A DNA stretch of 16,609 bases, from contig JNEM01010829.1 in the NCBI GenBank assembly GCA_000697335.1, forward strand, positions 1 to 16,609, written 5' to 3'. The notes below the pieces were generated by a model that saw nothing but the letters and a program-made list of their open reading frames with translations, did no database searches and was not told the DNA's origin. Origin of the DNA: Conidiobolus incongruus B7586. Its lineage: Eukaryota; Entomophthoromycota; Entomophthoromycetes; Entomophthorales; Conidiobolaceae. A program made the translations under genes and the position numbers. This document shows, one piece after another, positions 9,540-16,609 of this stretch. Position 1 is the first letter of the stretch. Every line of letters starts with the position of its first letter.

Positions 9540-10600
9540 AACAATATTTGATGAATGCTATAACTTACCTGTTAGAGGATATCAAAACTAGTTAAAAACT
9601 GCTGAGAGAATAAAAATAAGGTATTACTAACTTTCCCTAGTTAAATTAATTCAGAAATACATCAATACCTGTGATATATGTTAAAGAACTAAATATAATA
9701 CTCAACTAAAATATAGTAAACTTATTCTTTTATAAGTCCCTAATGAAATAACAAATCTAGCTTAATTTTATAGAAATCCCTAAATTAACAAATAGTTATA
9801 ATAACTTACTAATTATAATTGATTCATTTTCTAAATATATTTATTTTATTCCTTGTTTCAAAACTTTTACAGTTAAAGATGTTGTACAATTGTTATTCTT
9901 TAATATCTTTACCTACTATAGAATTTTACAAACTATTGTATTTGATAAAAATACATAATTCAACTCTTAATTCTAGAAGTTACTATCCTTTTCCTTTAAG
10001 ATTAACCTAGTTATGTCTACTACCAATTATCACTAAACTAATAAACTTGCTGAAAAAACTATTAAAACCTTAAAGTAAATAATTAAAGCTTATATTAACA
10101 CTAATTAGTTAAATTAGGATACTTATATCTACCAACTCTAATATTTATTTAACACTTTTATCAATAGATCAACAGGTTTTAACCTTTATTTTATTAATTA
10201 TAACAAATATCTTAACTTAATAATTACTCTAAAACTTTAAATCAACTTACCTTTAGATATTGTTGAATTTTAATCTAATATCAAATATATTAATTCCCTT
10301 ATTAAATTTAACTTAGAAGAAAATTAAAGGATTATAGAATAATAATACTTAAAGTTATCTAGAAACCCTTTTAAATATAAAACTAGTATGTTTGTATACT
10401 TAGAACAATTTACCCTTAAACCTACCCTACTTAAATCTAGCTTAAATCCTAAATACTTACCATTATATTATAGTCCCTATAAAATTTAATCTATTGATTT
10501 AAATTTTAAAAATATTACCTTGGAATTACTTCTAACTTTAAGGATCAACTTTACCTTTCACATATCTAAAATTAAACTATACTTTGAAGATTTTGACACT
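9540..10600 (+). pseudogene. Integrase region of copy 1
   Basis: Integrase inserts the cDNA into the genome. The zinc-binding N-terminal (HHCC) domain is represented at 9545-9700 by a stretch with LKTAERIKIRYY, LVKLIQKYINTCDIC and RTKYNTQLKYSKL. The catalytic core (rve) follows, with IIDSFSKYIYFIPC and KTFTVKDVVQLLFFNIFTYY near 9815-9920. A GPY/F-like C-terminal module lies at about 10430-10590 (LPLYYSPYKI ... FHISKIKLYF). The region is decayed and spread over several frames. Confidence 0.8.
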
Positions 10601-10653
10601 TTTTTTAATTGATTAAAAACTTTAAAACTAGATCTAATTATTAATTAAGATAG

Positions 10654-10815
10654 AGAAGAAAAATACTATGTTGATTATATAATTAAGTCTAAATCTATTA
10701 GGAATAAGCTTTATTTTTATATAAAATAGATAGGTTATTTTATTAAAGAAGCTACATAAGAACCTCTAGAAAATATTAAAGATACTTTAGCCTATTATAC
10801 CTATTTGCAAAAAAA
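10654..10815 (+). pseudogene. C-terminal chromodomain of copy 1 integrase
   Basis: The translation follows the chromodomain pattern: YYVDYIIKSKSIRNKLYFYIK, then IGYFIKEAT and EPLENIKDTLAYYTYL. This matches the family form with a beta-strand start, K-Y-W-GY core and the TWEPxENL end. In chromoviruses this domain binds methylated histone H3 and steers integration into heterochromatin, which fits a gene-poor repeat-rich neighbourhood. It is a fossil remnant. Confidence 0.75.
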
Positions 10816-10846
10816 TTAAGGAGTGTGTCTCCTCTAAAAAACTTAC

Positions 10847-10854
10847 TAGGGGAG
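10847..10854 (+). other. Polypurine tract of copy 1
   Basis: TAGGGGAG lies directly before the start of LTR C. A purine run at this place primes plus-strand DNA synthesis in LTR elements. It is one of the few G-rich spots in the array, and the equivalent before LTR D is AGAAGAA at 16024-16030. Confidence 0.65.
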
Positions 10855-11253
10855 TATTAAGAGACTAGTTCTTTAAATTCTTATATATATTTTTATATAA
10901 TCCAATTAACTATAAATTATATGATTAATTTATACTTATATAGTTAAATTAATTGTATAAATAGCATTGAATTATTTAATAAACTAGGTTTTTCTTTTTC
11001 TTCTCAATTCTTACTATTTTTTACTTTTACATTATTTCTAAAATTGAGACTATATTCTATTAATATTGTAGGATATTAGCACTACCTAATATAAATCTTA
11101 ATATATCAGTGACTCATCCTAGTTTGAAGCTTAATTAAACTTTGTTTACACTTGCACACTACAGCTATGTTATATTACTACATTCTACACCACACTACTT
11201 TTATATTAAGTTTTCCTCTATACTATATTAGTTTAACTACCACTACATTTATA
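10855..11253 (+). repeat. LTR C, shared by copies 1 and 2
   Basis: A 399-base LTR that begins TATTAAGAGACTAGTT and ends CTACATTTATA. It follows the polypurine tract of copy 1 and is followed at once by the leader of copy 2. It therefore serves as 3' LTR of one and 5' LTR of the other, with no flank between. TATA-like box at 10956 and TGACTCA at 11110. It retains the most C and G of the four LTRs. Confidence 0.9.
10956..10963 (+). promoter_or_regulatory. TATA-like box of LTR C
   Basis: TATAAATA at 101 bases from the LTR start, the same offset as in the other LTRs. It would have driven copy 2; activity is inferred. Confidence 0.5.
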
Positions 11254-13139
11254 CTACTAAAAAAAATACCCTTATATTATTTTAATAATGATAATAACTT
11301 AATTATTAAGTGAATCTAAAACTTTAGTTTTTATAAGTTTACTACCTTTTAAAAAACTTATATTAAGCAACATTTAATTAAAAAAAATATGTTTCAAAGA
11401 GTTTAAATCTAATAAACTAGTTACTTTATTATAATTAATATATTAAACTATTTTTTTAATATCTTTAAAAAAAATTAACTACTTATGATAGTTTTAAAAA
11501 CCTCTATAAGTTTGAAAACTACCTTAAAAATATAAAGAATTATTTTAATTTAATCCCTAATAAAGATTTAAAAAATATCTTTAAATTAACCATTTTTTTA
11601 GAAAAATTTATTTATACTTGGTAGTTAACTTATTACAAGCTTAATCTTAAAGAATCTTTAAAAGAATAACTTACTATAAAGATATAAACTTTTAAACAAT
11701 TAGAAAAAACCTTTAAAAAGAGGTATTACCTAAAAAATTAAGTTTAATTAATAAAAAAAAGTTTACCTAGCTTAAATAAAAAACTTCTACAAGATAATTA
11801 ATTGATAAATTTAATGAGATATATTTAAATATATTAAATATTACTAAAGAAGAATAAATCTACAAATTATTACAATATCTTAATTTTTAAGTTAAGCTCT
11901 AATTAGTTAATAGGGAATACTTTGATAATATGTTTTTTTTAGTATTTGTGATGTAGTAATTATAATTGATAATATCCTTTACTTTATAATTAAATTTTTT
12001 TACCTTAAGAATTAATCTTTTAAAACTTACTTTAACTTACTTAAGTTTCAAATAATAAATATTTCTACTTAAAACTTTATAAGAAAATCTTTAGTGAAGA
12101 AGTTAAAACCTACTTGAGAATAAATAAAAGTTGTTATTACTGTTAAAAAACTTAAGTTAAATATAAAGCTAATAAATACCCTTTAAAAAAACAATATTTA
12201 TTTAATTTTCAATAATTTTAACCTATTAACTATAAATTAAACTTGTATAATATTAATATAACCTTAAAATCACCCCTTTTACAATTAGTTAGTAGATTCT
12301 AATTTAATCTAGAAAAATTCTAATAGACTATTAATTTTACAAATTAAACTATATATATTAGAGAAATCTAACTAATTAAACTATTAGAAACTAGAAATAT
12401 TTTAGTAACTAATCTATCTTGAAATTTTTTACCTTTAACTATTACCCTATTGTTTATATTAATTAGTTTTTTTATAAACACACTTATTAGTGTTTTAATT
12501 GATTCTAGTTATTTTAATTATATTATCTCTTCTTTTTTTATTGTAAAGCTATTTATATCTATTTAAAAAAATAACTTGATAATTAAATATATTAATAACT
12601 TAATAAAACAAGCATCTAATATTATATTTAAATATTTATTATTATTTTTTAATTACTCCTAATATATTAAATTTTTAGTTAGTAATATTAGTTATAATTT
12701 TATACTAGGTTAAAAAAAATTTAAATACTATAGTTTTATATCTATAAATATTACCCTAAAAGGTTATAAATCTATTTTTTTCATATTCTAAAAAAAATTA
12801 ATAGAATTAATCTTAAAAAATCTATATTACCCTATTATAAAATTATTAAATATTATACCTAACATTAACTTTACAATTGTAGCAAATAATTTTATTATTA
12901 TAAATAAAAATCAATGTAAAAAACTAATTAAAAACCTTAATAATATATAAAGATATATATTTATTTATTATTTATCTATTAATACTGTATTTGTTAATTT
13001 TAGTGAAGTTATATTTAATAACCACTTTTTATATAATATAATAAGTTAATTTGCTAATGTTTTTGAACTTGTAGATAAATTACCTTTTAAATATAATATT
13101 AAGTATAAAATTAAATTACTCTCTAGTATACAACTATAC

Positions 13140-14460
13140 TTAAATTTATTTAATATTTATCTCTTGAACAATATTAAACTTTAAAAGAAGAAATCTAAAA
13201 ACTACTTAAAAACAAATATATTAAACCTTTTTCCTTACTATAAAAATCTTTAACTTTCTTTATAAAAAAAGCTGATGGTGGTTAAAAATTATATGTTAAT
13301 AATTATGTTTTAAACTCTAAAACTATTAAGGATAAAGTTTTATTACTAAACCTATATAATAGTAAAGATAAACTACTTAAATCAACTATATTTATTAAAC
13401 TAGATATTAAAAATAGATATTATAACATTAAAGTTAAAGAAAACTCTATCCTTTTAACTATTTTTAATATTCTTTTAAGTTACTATAAATTTACTATTAT
13501 AAACTTTAAATTATATAATACCCTTATAATTTTTATTTAATTTATTAGTTCCCTTTTTAATTTTATCTTAAATAACTTTATTATTATTTACTTTAATAAT
13601 ATCTTAATCTATTTAAAAATTAAAGAAGAATATATTTAACATGTTAATTAGGTTTTATAAATTATTTAAGAATATAAATTATTTTTAAAACTATTAAAAT
13701 ATATCTTTAGTGCTTCTTCTATTTTTTTCTATAGTTATATTATTTCCTTTTAAAGAATTAATATTAATTTAACTAAATTTAATGGTGTGAAAGTTTTTAT
13801 TATACTTATAAACAAAGATTAATTTATATTTATACTTAAATTATTAAATTACTTTAAAGATTTCATTGATTTTTTTGTTGAATTTATTACTTTTTTTATT
13901 AATCTCTTAAAGAAAAACTCTCTTTTTAAATAAACCCTACTATACATTTTCTATATAAATGTTTTAATTTTCTATATTATTAATGTTTTTGCTTTATTTA
14001 TCTTTAATTTAAAACTACCTACTATTATTTTTATTAACTCTAGTTTTTTTATAGTTGGTATATAGTTAACTTAGTTTAAATTTAATTTATATTTTACCTT
14101 TTAACTATAGGATAAAATAATAAATAAAGGAGAATAAATTAAGTTTAACTTTATAAATATTACTTTAAAACTAATAACATTCTAGTTAAGAAAAATAAAA
14201 CTAGCTGAATTAAAATACCTAATCTATAAATAAAAACTCTTTACTTTGGTAGAAATAATCAAAAATTACTTATATTTCCTATCTTATAATTTTTTTTAAC
14301 ACTTACAGATTATAAATCACTTATTTATTTAAATACTTAGAAGTATTTATTAAGAAAATAAGTTAGATAAATTAAAACTATCTAAGCTTATCTTTTCTTT
14401 ATTTAATATCTCTTAGGTTAATAAAATTATATTATAGATACTATATTAAAAAATCTTACA
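13140..14460 (+). pseudogene. Reverse transcriptase and RNase H regions of copy 2
   Basis: The same blocks as in copy 1 are visible: TLKEEI-type helix near 13185, FIKLDIKNRYYNIKVKE near 13390-13440, ILIYLKIKEEY near 13600-13630, and RNase H blocks AELKYL and LTDYKSLIYLNT near 14200-14330. The family is Ty3/gypsy. The region is decayed, and more A+T-shifted than copy 1. Confidence 0.75.
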
Positions 14461-14709
14461 TATTTATTTTTTTATACTAATTATAAAAACCCAGCAAATA
14501 TTAACTCAATGATTATTAATAAAGGAAATAAAAAATTTATTAAATTATTTTAAGAAACACTATTAAATAATAATTTCTTTATTTTAGTTAAAGAAGAACT
14601 CTTTAAACTATTAGAAAACTAATTAAAATATGTCAAAAGATTTAAAATTATCAATAACTTACTATATTATAAAAATTGTTTATATATTCCTAATATTCTT
14701 AAGATTTAA

Positions 14710-15990
14710 CAAATAATATTTGATGAATACTATAACTTACTTGTTAAAAAACATTAAAGCTAGTTAAAAACTGCTGAGAGAATTAAAATAAAGTATTATT
14801 AACCTTCTCTAGTTAAATTAGTTTAGAAATACAATAATACCTATAATATATGCTAAAGAATTAAATATAATACTTAACTAAAATATAATAAACTTATTCC
14901 CTTATAAGTCCCTAATAAAACTTAATAATAAATCTAACTTAATTTTATAAAAATTCCTAAATCAACAAATAGTTATGATAATTTACTAATTATAATTGAT
15001 TTATTTTCTAAATATGTTTATTTTATTCTTTGTTTCAAAACTTCTATAGCTAAAGATATTATACAATTATTATTCTCTAATATCTTTACCTATTATAAAA
15101 TTCTACAAACTATTATATTTAATAGAGATATATGATTCAACTTTTAATTTTAGAAGTTATTATCTTTTTCCCTTAAAATTAACCTAGCTATATCTACTAC
15201 TAATTATCACTAAACTAATAAACTTATTGAAAAAACTATTAAAACCTTAAAGTAAATAATTAGAGCTTATATTAACACTAATCAATTAAATTAAGATACT
15301 TATATCTACCAACTTTAATATTTATTCAATACTTTTATCAACAAATCAATAATTTTTAAGCCTTATTTTATTAATTATAATAAATATCCTAACTCAATAA
15401 TTATTTTAAAACTTTAAATTAACTTACCTTTAAATATTGTTGAATTTTAATCTAATATCAAATATATTAATTCCCTTGTTAAATTTAACTTAGAAGAAAA
15501 TCAAAGGATTATAAAATAACAATACTTAAAGTTATTTAAAAATCCTCCCAAATATAAAATTAGCATATTTGTATACTTAGAGCAATTTACCTTTAAACTT
15601 ATTTTACTTAAATCTAGCTTAAATCCCAAATATCTACTATTATATTATAATCCTTATAAAATTTAATCTATTGATTTAAATTTTAAAAATATTATTTTAG
15701 AATTACTTTTAACTTTGAAAATCAACTTTACCTTTCACATATCTAAAATTAAACCATACTTTAAAGATTTTAACATTTTTCTTAATTAATTCAAAACTTT
15801 AAAACTAGATCTAATTATTAATTAAAATAGAGAAGAAAAATATTATGTTAATTATATAATTAAATTTAAATCTGTTAGGAATAAGCTTTATTTTTATATA
15901 AAATAGATAGGATATTTTATTAAAGAAGCTATATAAAAACCCCTAGAAAACATTAAGAATACTTTAACTTATTATACCTATTTGTAAAAA
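14710..15990 (+). pseudogene. Integrase and chromodomain regions of copy 2
   Basis: These correspond to the copy 1 integrase, with the zinc-binding part near 14740-14880. The core near 14940-15120 includes FIKIPKSTNSYDNLLIIID. The GPY/F-like module lies near 15600-15770, and the chromodomain-like end near 15830-15990 has IGYFIKEAI and ENIKNTLTYYTYL. It is a fossil; the assignment rests on both motif likeness and collinearity with copy 1. Confidence 0.72.
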
Positions 15991-16023
15991 TTTAAGGAGT
16001 GTGTCTCTTCTAAGAAATTTACT

Positions 16024-16030
16024 AGAAGAA
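16024..16030 (+). other. Polypurine tract of copy 2
   Basis: AGAAGAA directly precedes LTR D and corresponds to the G-richer tract before LTR C. Confidence 0.5.
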
Positions 16031-16423
16031 TATTAAAAAACTAATTTTTTAAATTCTTATATATACTTTCATATAATTTAATTAACTATAAATTATATAA
16101 TTAATTTATACTTATAAAGTTAAATTAATTATATAAATAGTATTGAATGATTTAATAAACTAGGTTTTTTTTCCTTTTAATTCTTATTATTTCTTACTTT
16201 TATACTATTTCTAAAATTGAATCTATATTCTATTAATATTATAGGATATTAGCACTACCTAATATAAATCTTAATATATCAGTGACTCATCCTAGTTTGA
16301 AGCTTAATTAAACTTTGTTTACACTTGCACACTATAGCTATATTATATTACTATGTTCTATACCACACTACTTTTATATTAAGTTTTCCTTTATATTATA
16401 TTGGTTTAACTACTATACTTATA
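16031..16423 (+). repeat. LTR D, 3' end of the array
   Basis: A 393-base LTR aligned with A, B and C. It begins TATTAAAAAACTAATT and ends CTATACTTATA. TATA-like box at 16132 and TGACTCA at 16283. The 60-base block around TGACTCA is nearly unchanged although the first 100 bases are more A+T-shifted. It is followed by ATTTA, the same five bases that precede LTR A. Confidence 0.88.
16132..16139 (+). promoter_or_regulatory. TATA-like box of LTR D
   Basis: TATAAATA at 101 bases from the LTR start, as in the three other LTRs. In a 3' LTR it would fire outward into the right flank; no gene is visible there. Confidence 0.45.
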
Positions 16424-16428
16424 ATTTA
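16424..16428. repeat. Right copy of candidate 5-bp target-site duplication (ATTTA)
   Basis: Directly follows LTR D and equals 4818-4822 before LTR A. If genuine, the whole 11.6-kb array lies inside one insertion site. Confidence 0.55.
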
Positions 16429-16486
16429 TTTATCTAATATTACTTAATCTAAATAATAATTATCCAAAGTGTTTTATTTTAATATT

Positions 16487-16520
16487 AATAATCTTTAATT
16501 ATAAATTATTAAAGATTATT
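16487..16520. repeat. 13-bp perfect hairpin in the right flank
   Basis: AATAATCTTTAAT (16487-16499) and ATTAAAGATTATT (16508-16520) are exact reverse complements around an 8-base loop. There is no T-run terminator context or adjacent gene. It is likely a chance or replication-related palindrome in A+T-rich flank. Confidence 0.6.
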
Positions 16521-16609
16521 TAAATCTAATTAAAATTTAATAACTAACTTTTGCTTTTCATTTTTTATTTGTTAAAATATTTTAATAATAATAATAATTT
16601 AATTAATAA

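Larger units (their letters stand above)
5942..10854 (+). mobile_element. Internal region of Ty3/gypsy chromovirus copy 1 (fossil)
   Basis: About 4.9 kb between LTR B and LTR C, with the order leader, gag, protease, reverse transcriptase, RNase H, integrase, chromodomain. This order and the C-terminal chromodomain place it in the chromovirus branch of Ty3/gypsy. Homology can be followed over nearly the full length, so it was a complete element when it inserted. It is now broken by dozens of changes across several frames and cannot make its proteins. The + strand carries about twice as many C as G. It is the better preserved of the two copies; domains are listed separately. Confidence 0.9.
11254..16030 (+). 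mobile_element. Internal region of Ty3/gypsy chromovirus copy 2 (fossil)
   Basis: A second internal region, collinear with copy 1 at an offset of about 5.17-5.18 kb and perhaps 85-90% identical by eye. Differences are mainly C/T and G/A, with copy 2 usually the A or T. Regions by comparison with copy 1: gag about 11350-12250 (gag domain 11690-11890, zinc knuckle 12110-12200), protease 12410-12720, reverse transcriptase 13140-13940, RNase H 13970-14460, integrase 14710-15775, chromodomain 15830-15990. A well-read integrase core piece is NLLIIIDLFSKYVYFIL near 14980-15030. It is broken by dozens of changes, more than copy 1. I do not identify a primer-binding site in its leader. Confidence 0.88.

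Noticed and set aside
9819-10010. A 63-codon open frame on the + strand
   Set aside because: It lies out of the best-matching frame within the integrase core of retroelement copy 1, where the frame containing IIDSFSKY carries the family motif. It is a shadow of the fossil.
4823-16423. A ciliate-like genetic code in which TAA and TAG are read as glutamine, suggested by the low G+C and many TAA/TAG codons
   Set aside because: The interruptions are not confined to one family residue, several domains change frame, and two copies of the same element differ by transitions throughout. Decay explains this better than recoding.
1-16609. A mitochondrial or plastid origin, suggested by the extreme A+T content
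   Set aside because: No organelle genes, tRNAs or rRNAs are visible, and the content is a Ty3/gypsy array and a Tc1/mariner remnant, which are nuclear elements.

Overview
The window is a gene-poor, extremely A+T-rich stretch of a eukaryotic nuclear genome, most likely fungal. The fungal call rests on inference: a chromodomain-bearing Ty3/gypsy element, a primer-binding site that looks complementary to initiator methionine tRNA, an IS630/Tc1/mariner transposase of a type common in fungi, and C:G to T:A decay resembling repeat-directed mutation. I see no intact host gene on either strand.

Layout. Bases 1-3600 are non-coding A+T-rich DNA with simple repeats and one small inverted repeat. Bases 3616-4440 hold the wreck of a Tc1/mariner-type DNA transposon gene, recognisable from its helix-turn-helix to its DDE catalytic region, with all three catalytic acidic residues replaced. 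Bases 4441-4817 are A/T-rich spacer. From 4823 to 16423 there is a head-to-tail array of one Ty3/gypsy (chromovirus) LTR retrotransposon family: LTR A with primer-binding site and a piece of leader (4823-5545), LTR B (5546-5941), internal region 1 (5942-10854), LTR C (10855-11253), internal region 2 (11254-16030) and LTR D (16031-16423). The last 186 bases are A/T-rich flank with a small hairpin.

Both internal regions keep the standard order gag, protease, reverse transcriptase, RNase H, integrase, chromodomain, all on the + strand. Both are fossils with dozens of breaks each. Copy 2 is more A+T-rich than copy 1, and most differences between them are transitions. All LTRs share one architecture: a TATA-like box 101 bases after the start and a preserved TGACTCA site about 150 bases further on. 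The five bases left of LTR A and right of LTR D are the same (ATTTA), as expected if the whole array occupies one insertion site.

I found no previously undescribed system. The most interesting points are the single-site tandem array, the strong C-over-G skew of the element, the preserved TGACTCA block, and the transposase that has lost its whole catalytic triad.
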